From contig PFDL01000047.1 in the NCBI GenBank assembly GCA_002772575.1, positions 599 through 10,230 on the forward strand: a DNA stretch of 9,632 nt, in the 5' to 3' direction. The stretch's first letter is position 1. Each line of letters begins with the position of its first letter. The notes under the pieces are model-generated. The model was given only the letters and a program-made list of their open reading frames with translations, made no database searches and had not been told where the DNA came from. The position numbers were made by a program, and so were the translations under genes. Below, one piece after another: positions 1-5,675 of this stretch. The stretch comes from Parcubacteria group bacterium CG10_big_fil_rev_8_21_14_0_10_35_15. Its GTDB lineage: Bacteria; Patescibacteriota; Minisyncoccia; Minisyncoccales; GWA2-46-15.

Positions 1-1
1 T

Positions 2-763
2 ATGTTTGAGCTAAAAAATAAAGTTGCTTTAGTGACTGGGGCAAGAAGAGGTATGGGTAAAGCGGATGCTTTAATCCTTGCTAAGCAAGGGGCAAAAGTA
101 GCTGTGACTGATATTGATTTGGAAGAATGCAAACAAGTGGTTGAGGAGATAAAAAAAGCTGGTGGAGAAGCCATGGCTTTCAAAATGAATGTCAGCGATA
201 AAGCGGAGGTGGATAAGGTTTTTGACGAAGTTATTAAGAAATGGGGTCGATTGGATATTCTAGTGAATAATGCGGGAGTATTTTTGCCTAAGATGGCTTT
301 AGATATGACCGAGACAGATTGGGATAAAACACTAGATATCAATCTTAAGGGTCAATTTTTGTGCGCTCAAAGAGCAGCTAAAGAAATGGCGAAAAATAAA
401 TGGGGTAGAATTATTAATATTGCTTCTATTGCCTCGGGAGGCGTGGGCGTAGGGGTAATGGCTGGTTCTCATTATAGCGCTTCAAAGGGAGGGATTATCG
501 GCATGTCAGAAACCATGGCGATTGAGTGGGCGCCTTTAGGGATTAATGTGAATGTTATTGCTCCTGGAGCCATAGACACCCCCATGATCCAGGAAGCAGG
601 TATGTCCAAGGAAGCGATGGATGCTTTTCTGGCTGGGGTTCCGATGAAAAGAATGGGAGAAGCAGACGAGATTGCTTCGGCCGTAGTTTTTCTCGGGTCA
701 GAAGAAGCCAGTTATATCACTGGCGCCACCCTTGTGGTTGATGGCGGTTGGCTGGCGTCATAA
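2..763 (+). CDS. SDR-family NAD(P)-dependent oxidoreductase (FabG / glucose-1-dehydrogenase-like)
   Basis: A classical short-chain dehydrogenase of 253 residues, normal length for the family. Visible motifs are the cofactor loop TGARRGMG (12-19), NNAG (89-92), the structural Asn in LDINLKG (N114), the catalytic Ser142, Tyr158 and Lys162 (YSASK), and the C-terminal GATLVVDGG signature. Ser and Tyr are 16 residues apart, about three more than in E. coli FabG, because of a Gly/Val-rich stretch. Asp37 at the end of the second beta strand suggests NAD(H) rather than NADP(H); that is inference. The substrate cannot be read from sequence: 3-oxoacyl-ACP reductase, sugar dehydrogenase and other alcohol dehydrogenases share these motifs. 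The start looks genuine because MFELKNKVALVTG is a typical SDR N-terminus, but only one base precedes it, so upstream signals are not visible. The next gene follows after 31 bp. Confidence 0.93.
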   Translation: MFELKNKVALVTGARRGMGKADALILAKQGAKVAVTDIDLEECKQVVEEIKKAGGEAMAFKMNVSDKAEVDKVFDEVIKKWGRLDILVNNAGVFLPKMALDMTETDWDKTLDINLKGQFLCAQRAAKEMAKNKWGRIINIASIASGGVGVGVMAGSHYSASKGGIIGMSETMAIEWAPLGINVNVIAPGAIDTPMIQEAGMSKEAMDAFLAGVPMKRMGEADEIASAVVFLGSEEASYITGATLVVDGGWLAS

Positions 764-794
764 TTATTCAATAATAAATTAACTAATAATTATT

Positions 795-1055
795 ATGGCA
801 ATCATTAAAAAGAAAAGTTGGCCTAAGATTTTTGATTTAATGAAATCGGGCAAGAAAAAGTTTGATTTACGGGTAGCAGATTTCAAGGTTAAAGAAGGAG
901 ATACATTAATTCTAGAAGAATATGATCCCAAAAAGAAAAAACTTACAGGCAGAAAATTGGCAAAGAAAGTAAAATACGTGATGAAGTTTCATCTTAATGA
1001 TTTTGGTCAAAAAGCGAAAGTTGTTAAAAATGGTCTTTATATTATTCAGGTTTAG
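795..1055 (+). CDS. DUF3850 / ASCH-like small protein
   Basis: A very basic 86-residue protein resembling the DUF3850 group of the ASCH/PUA-like fold. The recognisable pattern is an N-terminal KKxWPxxFDLMxSGKKKFDLR segment (about 6-26), then KVKEGDTLILEEYDP (about 32-45), TGRK (51-54), a beta strand VKYVMKF and a final strand GLYIIQV. ASCH-like domains are thought to bind RNA or modified nucleotides; no specific activity is established for this subgroup. No catalytic residues can be assigned. It lies 31 bp after the SDR gene and 47 bp before rlmN. No Shine-Dalgarno sequence precedes the ATG, only an A/T-rich leader ending in taattatt. The family call rests on recalled pattern similarity; the gene itself is secure from its length, composition and position. 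Confidence 0.8.
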   Translation: MAIIKKKSWPKIFDLMKSGKKKFDLRVADFKVKEGDTLILEEYDPKKKKLTGRKLAKKVKYVMKFHLNDFGQKAKVVKNGLYIIQV

Positions 1056-1083
1056 TTGATTTATTATCGCGGGTTGTTATATT
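1056..1083 (+). promoter_or_regulatory. Predicted sigma-70-type promoter for rlmN
   Basis: A TTGATT box (1056-1061) lies 16 bp before TATATT (1078-1083), and the -10 is preceded by TG plus one base (1075-1077), the extended -10 arrangement. Predicted transcription start is near 1090, about 13 nt before the ATG at 1103. The -35 box begins right after the stop codon of the preceding gene. Confidence 0.5.
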
Positions 1084-1102
1084 TTTAAACATTTTGAATG
1101 TC

Positions 1103-2107
1103 ATGGATTTAACTAACTTAGAAAAAGCTTTGAAAGGAGAGCCGGATTTTAGATTGAAGCAGATTAAAAGAGCTATTTTTAAAGACTTAGTTAATGATTG
1201 GGATAAGATAATGGTTTTGCCTCTGACTCTTCGCCAAAAACTAAATCAGGAGCTTTCTTTGGAAATTAAAGCAGAAGTTTTTACTTCTAATGACAATAAA
1301 ACCATAAAAGCTTTAATTGATTTAAAAGACGGCTTGAAAACAGAAACGGTTTTAATGCGCTACTCTGACCGCAATACGGCTTGCCTTTCTTCGATGGTTG
1401 GCTGTCCTTTGGCTTGTGAATTTTGCGCGACTGGGAAAATGGGTTTTAAAAGAAATCTGACCATAGGTGAAATTATTGAACAAGTTTTATTTTTTAACCG
1501 TTTTTTAAAAAATGAAAACCAAAAAGTAAATAGCATTGTTTTCATGGGAATGGGCGAACCGTTTCTAAATTATGATAATGTTTTAGGAGCGATTCGAATT
1601 TTAAACGATGAAGACTATTTTAATATTGGCGCCAGGCACATTTCAATTTCTACGGTTGGCATAATTGAAGGGATTGAAAAGCTGGCCAAAGAATCTTTGC
1701 AAGTTAATTTAGCCATTTCTTTACATGCTCCGAATGAAGAGCTTCGCTCAAAAATCATGCCCATTAATAAAAAATACCCTTTAATAGAGGTTTTAAGGAC
1801 GGTTGAAGATTATATGAAGGCCACTCATCGTAAAATAATGTTTGAATATGTAATGATAAAAGACGTTAATGATAGTTTAGAAAATGCAAATGAATTGGCA
1901 ATCTTGCTATCTGGTTTGAAGTCGTCAATTTTTATGGTTAATTTAATTTCATACAACCCAACTGGTATTTTTAAAGCTTCTTCATCGGAACGAATAAAAA
2001 ATTTTAAAGCCGTTTTAGAAAAATCTAATATTGAAGTAGTTCAAAGGTATAAGTTTGGCGTAAGTATTAAAGCTGCTTGTGGACAATTGGCTTCGGGTAA
2101 TCAATAA
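1103..2107 (+). CDS. rlmN: Dual-specificity rRNA/tRNA adenine-C2 methyltransferase RlmN (radical SAM)
   Basis: RlmN uses radical SAM chemistry to methylate C2 of adenosine in 23S rRNA (A2503 in E. coli) and, in some bacteria, A37 of tRNAs. Numbered from the ATG at 1103 (334 residues), the [4Fe-4S] cluster motif CxxxCxxC is Cys101, Cys105 and Cys108 in GCPLACEFCATG. The upstream loop Cys94 (ACLSSMVGC) matches the second catalytic cysteine, and Cys326 in AACGQLA matches the cysteine that carries the transient methyl. GMGEP (149-153) is the SAM-binding motif. All residues needed for activity appear present. A TTG nine bases upstream (1094) is in frame, but MDLTNLEKALKGEP is a typical RlmN beginning and the predicted transcription start near 1090 leaves almost no leader for the TTG. 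The next gene starts 10 bp after the stop, which suggests co-transcription. Confidence 0.95.
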   Translation: MDLTNLEKALKGEPDFRLKQIKRAIFKDLVNDWDKIMVLPLTLRQKLNQELSLEIKAEVFTSNDNKTIKALIDLKDGLKTETVLMRYSDRNTACLSSMVGCPLACEFCATGKMGFKRNLTIGEIIEQVLFFNRFLKNENQKVNSIVFMGMGEPFLNYDNVLGAIRILNDEDYFNIGARHISISTVGIIEGIEKLAKESLQVNLAISLHAPNEELRSKIMPINKKYPLIEVLRTVEDYMKATHRKIMFEYVMIKDVNDSLENANELAILLSGLKSSIFMVNLISYNPTGIFKASSSERIKNFKAVLEKSNIEVVQRYKFGVSIKAACGQLASGNQ

Positions 2108-2117
2108 AATAATTATT

Positions 2118-3014
2118 ATGAAGAAAAAACTTATATATGTTTTAGTTATTATTTTTGCCATTATTGGGACAATTTTAATGATTAGGTTCTTGTCTGGTGA
2201 CGAAGATACTTGGCTTTGTCAGAATGGGCGTTGGTTAAAACATGGTCAGCCGTTAGCGTCAATGCCGGTTACTGGTTGTGGTCAAGTCCAAACAGAAGAT
2301 ATTAAAACCTATAGCCCCGAATTAGGCCAAACACTTTCTTTCCCCTTATTTATAGAAGGTGTGGCTCGTGGCAGCTGGTATTTTGAGGCAAGTTTTCCAA
2401 TCAAGCTTTTAGATGGCGTTAGTGGGAAAGAATTAGCTGTTACTATTGCTCAAGCTCAATCTGATTGGATGACAGCAGATTTTGTTCCGTTTAAAGCTGT
2501 TATTGATCTTTCTTTTTTACCAGAAAATAATGAGGGAATTCTTGTTTTTCAAAAAGATAATCCTTCCGGTTTGCCTAAAAATGATAAAGAAGTTAGGGTG
2601 CCTGTTTATTTTTCAGATTTAAAAGAATTAACCGTAGTTAAAGTATTTTTTAATAACAGTAACCTTGATCCTGAGTTTTCTTGTAATCAGGTTTTTCCGG
2701 TTGAAAGGTTTGTTTCAAAAACTCAAGGTATTGCCAGAGTTGCTTTAGAATCCTTGTTAAGAGAACCGACTTTTAAAGAGGTCTCAGAAGGTTTTTCTAC
2801 TAGTCTTAATTCTGGCGTTAAGATCCAGAAATTAGTTATTGAAAATAATGTGGCCAGAGTTGATTTTGATGGTCAGCTAGAATTTCAAGTAGGTGGTTCT
2901 TGCCGAGTAGCAGCTATTAGAGCTCAGATTATTGAAACCTTGAAACAATTTCCAACAGTAAAAGAAGTTATTATTTCTATAGACGGTCGAACAGAAGATA
3001 TTTTGCAACCCTAA
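2118..3014 (+). CDS. Membrane-anchored Gmad2-GerMN domain protein
   Basis: A 298-residue envelope protein. An N-terminal hydrophobic helix (about 4-25, after MKKK) anchors it or acts as an uncleaved signal. A short Cys-containing linker follows (Cys34, Cys54; motif TWLCQNGRWLKHG). Residues about 66-165 (SPELGQTLSFPLFIEGVARGSW onward, ending in VPVYF) match the Gmad2 immunoglobulin-like domain. Residues about 171-297 (LTVVKVFF, then ARVALESLLREPT, VARVDFDGQL, VKEVIISIDGR) match the GerMN domain. Both were named from spore-germination proteins, but they occur widely in non-sporulating bacteria, so a general extracytoplasmic role is inferred. Cys189 and Cys262 could form a disulfide. The ATG at 2118 is chosen because it puts the lysines directly before the membrane helix; a GTG 39 bases upstream overlaps rlmN. 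It ends 9 bp before the first flanking hairpin. Confidence 0.88.
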   Translation: MKKKLIYVLVIIFAIIGTILMIRFLSGDEDTWLCQNGRWLKHGQPLASMPVTGCGQVQTEDIKTYSPELGQTLSFPLFIEGVARGSWYFEASFPIKLLDGVSGKELAVTIAQAQSDWMTADFVPFKAVIDLSFLPENNEGILVFQKDNPSGLPKNDKEVRVPVYFSDLKELTVVKVFFNNSNLDPEFSCNQVFPVERFVSKTQGIARVALESLLREPTFKEVSEGFSTSLNSGVKIQKLVIENNVARVDFDGQLEFQVGGSCRVAAIRAQIIETLKQFPTVKEVIISIDGRTEDILQP

Positions 3015-3023
3015 TTTAATTCT

Positions 3024-3057
3024 CCGTCATACTATTGCTATGGCAATACTATTACGG
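3024..3057. repeat. Imperfect hairpin repeat, copy 1 (upstream of the PaaX/Cas2-like gene)
   Basis: Two 15-nt arms, CCGTCATACTATTGC and GCAATACTATTACGG, surround a TATG loop; 13 of 15 positions pair. Mismatches fall at stem positions 5 (C/T) and 9 (C/C). It lies between the Gmad2-GerMN gene and the PaaX/Cas2-like gene, ending 18 bp before the latter's ATG. Including flanks (3021-3064) it matches copy 2 (3655-3698) at 35 of 44 positions in direct orientation. It has no T-run after it, so it does not look like an intrinsic terminator. Confidence 0.85.
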
Positions 3058-3075
3058 AAGTTGTAAAATAGAAAA

Positions 3076-3654
3076 ATGGGATTAGGAAAATACAAATATT
3101 ATTTTAGGAAACCGCGATCAGCAATCGTCAAAGACGTCCTTTATTGGCTATTGATGACTGGTGCGGTGTATTTGGCGGCTAGCTCTCCCTATTTTGCTAG
3201 AAATCTTTGGCGAGAATATGGACGTTGGAAAAAATATCCCAAAAAAAGAGTTTCTGATACTTTTTATAATTTAAAAAAGCAGGGATTGATCGAAATCAAA
3301 AAACAAGGACAACAGATTTATATAAATTTGACCGAAGAAGGAAAGAAAAAGGCTAGTTTTTTGCAAATTAACGACTTAAGAATTAATCAGCCAAAAAGAT
3401 GGGATAGGAAATGGAGATTGGTTATTTTTGATATAGCCCAACTTAAAAAAGTCTATAGAGAGGCATTCAGAGGAAAATTAAAAGAACTAGGATTTTCTCA
3501 GTTGCAGAAAAGCGTTTGGATTCACCCTTATGATTGCGTATCAGAGATAGATGTTTTAAAAGAATTTTTTGGTTTAACTGATAATGAATTGAGATTAATT
3601 GTTGCCGAAGAAATTGGCGATGATATGAAGATAAGAGAAATTTTTAAAATATAA
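3076..3654 (+). CDS. PaaX-like protein with winged-helix and Cas2-like domains
   Basis: A basic 192-residue protein of a type common in Patescibacteria, often automatically labelled Cas2 or PaaX-like. Residues about 15-42 are a hydrophobic N-terminal helix region. Residues about 45-95 form a winged helix-turn-helix (KRVSDTFYNLKKQGLIEIKK, then the wing QQIYINLTEEGKKKA). Residues about 113-190 resemble a Cas2-like ferredoxin fold: WRLVIFDI with Asp119 where Cas2 has its acidic residue, then a Lys/Arg-rich helix and LGFSQLQKSVWIHPYDC. PaaX proteins are dimeric regulators that bind inverted repeats, so DNA binding is inferred. No cas1, other cas gene or CRISPR array lies here, so a role in spacer acquisition is not supported. 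The gene is tightly bracketed by two related hairpins, one ending 18 bp upstream of the ATG and one starting 4 bp after the stop. No Shine-Dalgarno sequence is present. Confidence 0.85.
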   Translation: MGLGKYKYYFRKPRSAIVKDVLYWLLMTGAVYLAASSPYFARNLWREYGRWKKYPKKRVSDTFYNLKKQGLIEIKKQGQQIYINLTEEGKKKASFLQINDLRINQPKRWDRKWRLVIFDIAQLKKVYREAFRGKLKELGFSQLQKSVWIHPYDCVSEIDVLKEFFGLTDNELRLIVAEEIGDDMKIREIFKI

Positions 3655-3657
3655 TCT

Positions 3658-3691
3658 CCGTAATAAGATTGCTATGGCAGTGTTATGACGG
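3658..3691. repeat. Imperfect hairpin repeat, copy 2 (downstream of the PaaX/Cas2-like gene)
   Basis: Arms CCGTAATAAGATTGC and GCAGTGTTATGACGG surround the same TATG loop as copy 1. Mismatches fall at stem positions 5 (A/G) and 10 (G/G), with a T/G wobble at position 12. Position 5 is unpaired in both copies. The flanks are also shared: TCT before and xxGTTGT after the hairpin. It begins 4 bases after the stop of the PaaX/Cas2-like gene. The outer arms (CCGTAATA, TATGACGG) match copy 1 better in inverted orientation, while the loop and flanks match in direct orientation. Confidence 0.85.
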
Positions 3692-3700
3692 GGGTTGTTT

Positions 3701-3719
3701 ATAAAATTTATTATTGTGA
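3701..3719 (+). repeat. 19-nt direct repeat, copy 1
   Basis: The sequence ATAAAAYTTATTATTGTGA occurs here (Y = T) and again at 3738-3756 (Y = C), 37 bp apart start to start, with one mismatch in 19. The bases between the copies do not match, so it is not a simple tandem duplication. It starts 9 bp after hairpin copy 2. Confidence 0.7.
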
Positions 3720-3737
3720 AAATTATTATGAAAATAT

Positions 3738-3756
3738 ATAAAACTTATTATTGTGA
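3738..3756 (+). repeat. 19-nt direct repeat, copy 2, over the predicted -35 region
   Basis: Second copy of ATAAAAYTTATTATTGTGA (Y = C). It ends 5 bp before the TATAAT box at 3762, so it covers the place where a -35 element would be. This placement would suit a regulator-binding site; that is inference. Confidence 0.7.
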
Positions 3757-3758
3757 TA

Positions 3759-3767
3759 TGATATAAT
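3759..3767 (+). promoter_or_regulatory. Extended -10 promoter for the 173-residue protein gene
   Basis: TG (3759-3760), one base, then a perfect TATAAT (3762-3767), with no recognisable -35 at normal spacing. Predicted start near 3774 gives a leader of about 19 nt. A second TATAAT at 3783-3788 lies too close to the ATG to serve this gene. Confidence 0.6.
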
Positions 3768-3792
3768 TAAATTAACTTTCAGTATAATAAAT

Positions 3793-4314
3793 ATGTTAAA
3801 TCAAGAATTTTTTTATCCATTATTTGGTTGGTTTGATAAAGATTTTTTCCGGAATCTTCAAAAAGCGGTGAAAGAAAAATATCGTTTTATTGGTAACAAT
3901 GACGATAAAATTTTCTTTTTAAAATCGCTTTTGTGTTTTCAAATGATAAAAAATTATCGGATTCCGCTTCACGCTGTTAGAAAATATTTAAAAAGCGAAA
4001 CCGATTTAGAAAAATTGAATAAAGAAATTAAATCAATGGATTTTAAAATAGATTATTCGTGGGCGGTTTGGTTGCGAGATAAAAAAATGGGGAGACTAGC
4101 AAAGAAATTCTTTAAATCCAGGATAAGAATGATAGGGACAGATGAGGAATTTAACGAATTTGCGCTTCGGTATCTTATATCTATTTGGTTAATCGATTGG
4201 GAGGGTCCTCTATATGTATTATTACAGTTAACAAAGAAAGGCATTGTGAATCTTCACGAATTAAATGATGTTTTGTCTATGTGGGATTTTACGAGCATAT
4301 TCAATAACTATTAG
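3793..4314 (+). CDS. Hypothetical protein, unrecognised
   Basis: A 173-residue protein I do not recognise. It is rich in Lys, Phe, Leu, Ile and Trp and looks mostly alpha-helical and soluble, with no signal peptide and no clear membrane segment. Notable stretches are an aromatic N-terminus (MLNQEFFYPLFGWFDKDFF), a helical middle (KSLLCFQMIKNYRIPLHAVRKYLK, about 44-67), a basic segment (RLAKKFFKSRIRMIG, 101-115) and an aromatic helix (ALRYLISIWLIDWEG, 124-138). Only one Cys is present (C48), and no nuclease, kinase or nucleotide-binding motif is visible. Coding is supported by a well-placed extended -10 promoter, a full-length open frame and base use like its neighbours. It stands alone between its own promoter and the ftsZ promoter. 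With the two direct repeats at its promoter, a regulated accessory function is possible but unproven. Confidence 0.75.
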   Translation: MLNQEFFYPLFGWFDKDFFRNLQKAVKEKYRFIGNNDDKIFFLKSLLCFQMIKNYRIPLHAVRKYLKSETDLEKLNKEIKSMDFKIDYSWAVWLRDKKMGRLAKKFFKSRIRMIGTDEEFNEFALRYLISIWLIDWEGPLYVLLQLTKKGIVNLHELNDVLSMWDFTSIFNNY

Positions 4315-4327
4315 GGATAATGAATTT

Positions 4328-4336
4328 TGTTATAAT
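4328..4336 (+). promoter_or_regulatory. Extended -10 promoter for the ftsZ-galU-nnrD run
   Basis: TG (4328-4329), one base, then a perfect TATAAT (4331-4336). No convincing -35 is seen 16-18 bp upstream, as is common for extended -10 promoters. The predicted transcription start, near 4343, falls directly before a leader hairpin. The site lies 13 bp after the stop of the previous gene. Confidence 0.65.
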
Positions 4337-4343
4337 ATTGAGG

Positions 4344-4369
4344 TTGACCCGTGTTTTAAAATGGGTTAA
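4344..4369 (+). other. Leader hairpin at the predicted 5' end of the ftsZ mRNA
   Basis: TTGACCCGT (4344-4352) pairs with ATGGGTTAA (4361-4369) through nine pairs, two of them G-U, around an A/T-rich loop. It begins one base after the predicted start of transcription and ends 9 nt before the ftsZ ATG. No T-run follows, so it is not a terminator. A role in mRNA stability or translation control is inference. Confidence 0.45.
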
Positions 4370-4378
4370 ATTATATTA

Positions 4379-5647
4379 ATGTTACGAAAGAACAAAATGA
4401 TAAAAATAAAGAAAAATGCAAAAAAAAGTTTTGCTGCAAAAAAATTTTCCAAGATAGAAAAGGTTAGTGTTATTAAAAACGAATTAGAGCAAAAGAGGGT
4501 TAGAATTAAAATAATTGGAATTGGCGATGGGGGAGCGGCGATTGTTGCGGGTTTAGCCAAAGAATTGAATAAAGTTGATTCTTGGGTCGCTAATACTGAT
4601 TGGAGAAGATTTAAGAAGTTTCCCCCGATAGTTAAGGTATTTAATTTTGGAGAAAAACAAACTCATGGGGTTGGTACTGGAATGGATCCGGAAATTGGCA
4701 GGCAAGCGGCTCTAGCTGAAAAAGAAAAAATTTTTAAGATTTTGAAAGACAGCGATCTTTGTTTTTTAGTATCTTCTTTAGGTGGCGGTACTGGCTCAGG
4801 AGCGACTCCTGTTTTTGCTAAAATTGCCCAACAACAGGGTATAATGACGTTTGGTATTTTCACCTTGCCTTTTAAGTTTGAAGGAGAAAGAAAGGCGAGA
4901 ATAGCCAAAGAGTCTTTGGAAAAAATGAGAAGTAATTTGAATACTAGTTTGATTTTTCCTAATGAAAAGATTTTTCAAGGCCTAGATAAAAATGTTTCTT
5001 TTAATGAGGGCTTTGCTGCTATTAATGGGATTTTATCGCAGGGATTACAAGGATTAATTGGCCTTGTTTTCCAACCAGGTCTGATTAATATTGATTTTGC
5101 GGATTTTAAAACTATTCTTAATAATAAGGGGAAACCAGCTTATTTAATTAATACTGAGTTTGAAAAAGGGATAAAAGTTGAAGATATCAAAAAAAAGATT
5201 TTTCAAAATCCATTTTTAACATATAATTTTCACCACGCTAAATCGGTCTTATTTAACATTGTTTCTGATGTAAATTTAGCGCTTGGAGAAGTTACTGAAA
5301 TTAGCCAGTTGGTTTTTGGGGCAGTTCATCCTGACGCTAAAATAATCTTTGGCGTGAGTTTTGATAAAAAACTTTCAGGAAAAATCAGAGTAACAATTTT
5401 AGCCATTGGCGGTAGGGAAAAGAATTTTGATATTGTTAACAAAAAATCTCAAGAAAATCCAATAAAGATCAAAAAGTCTAGAAAAGATAAAAATAATAAA
5501 AAAGGATCGGATCAGCAGAAATTTGAGATAAAGATAAGAAGAAATGCTATTCAGGTTAAAGAAGAGGTTAAAGCGGAAGAAGAAAATATAGTGGCTAAAG
5601 AAAGAATTTGGGAGACTCCAACCATTCTGAGAAAAGGATTTTTATAG
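4379..5647 (+). CDS. ftsZ: Divergent FtsZ (tubulin-like cell-division GTPase)
   Basis: FtsZ polymerises with GTP into the division ring. This 422-residue protein has the tubulin signature GGGTGSG (135-141), NTD (72-74), GTGMDPEIGRQAA (99-111), FEGERK (167-172) and the T7 loop NIDFAD (237-242), whose Asn237, Asp239 and Asp242 complete the GTPase site of the neighbouring subunit. The C-terminal WETPTILRKGFL resembles the FtsZ tail peptide that binds FtsA or SepF. Three things are unusual. The first nucleotide loop reads GIGDGGAAIV, where typical FtsZ has GVGGGGGNAV, losing the conserved Asn. There is a Lys-rich N-terminal extension of about 40 residues. The tail linker (about 351-408) is dense in Lys and Glu. 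It lies outside any division cluster, starting a run with galU and nnrD. It could be the only FtsZ or a second, specialised copy. No Shine-Dalgarno sequence precedes it. Confidence 0.92.
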   Translation: MLRKNKMIKIKKNAKKSFAAKKFSKIEKVSVIKNELEQKRVRIKIIGIGDGGAAIVAGLAKELNKVDSWVANTDWRRFKKFPPIVKVFNFGEKQTHGVGTGMDPEIGRQAALAEKEKIFKILKDSDLCFLVSSLGGGTGSGATPVFAKIAQQQGIMTFGIFTLPFKFEGERKARIAKESLEKMRSNLNTSLIFPNEKIFQGLDKNVSFNEGFAAINGILSQGLQGLIGLVFQPGLINIDFADFKTILNNKGKPAYLINTEFEKGIKVEDIKKKIFQNPFLTYNFHHAKSVLFNIVSDVNLALGEVTEISQLVFGAVHPDAKIIFGVSFDKKLSGKIRVTILAIGGREKNFDIVNKKSQENPIKIKKSRKDKNNKKGSDQQKFEIKIRRNAIQVKEEVKAEEENIVAKERIWETPTILRKGFL

Positions 5648-5675
5648 TAGGTTTAATTATATTGTCATAGTTATA

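Noticed and set aside
1068..1082. A possible third, decayed hairpin copy (cgcgggttgttat)
   Set aside because: Only the GGGTTGT tail resembles the repeat; no arms or TATG loop are present, and the bases are explained by the extended -10 promoter of rlmN.
1094..1102. TTG at 1094 as the rlmN start
   Set aside because: The ATG at 1103 gives a typical RlmN N-terminus, and the predicted transcription start near 1090 leaves almost no leader for the TTG.
2079..2117. GTG at 2079 as the start of the Gmad2-GerMN gene
   Set aside because: It overlaps the end of rlmN and adds residues before the MKKK-plus-helix signal anchor, which is the natural beginning.
3024..3057. The first flanking hairpin as the terminator of the Gmad2-GerMN gene
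   Set aside because: No T-run follows the stem, the stem carries mismatches, and a related copy sits on the other side of the next gene, which fits a repeat better.
3076..3654. Annotation of the PaaX/Cas2-like gene as a CRISPR adaptation cas2
   Set aside because: There is no CRISPR array, cas1 or other cas gene in the window, and the protein has an added winged-helix domain and is twice the usual Cas2 length.
3783..3788. A second TATAAT just before the 173-residue protein gene
   Set aside because: Transcription from it would start at or inside the start codon; the box at 3762-3767 with TG is better placed.
4663..4978. Open frames of 60-81 residues on the - strand within ftsZ
   Set aside because: They are shadows of a well-supported + strand gene and have no start signals or recognisable motifs.
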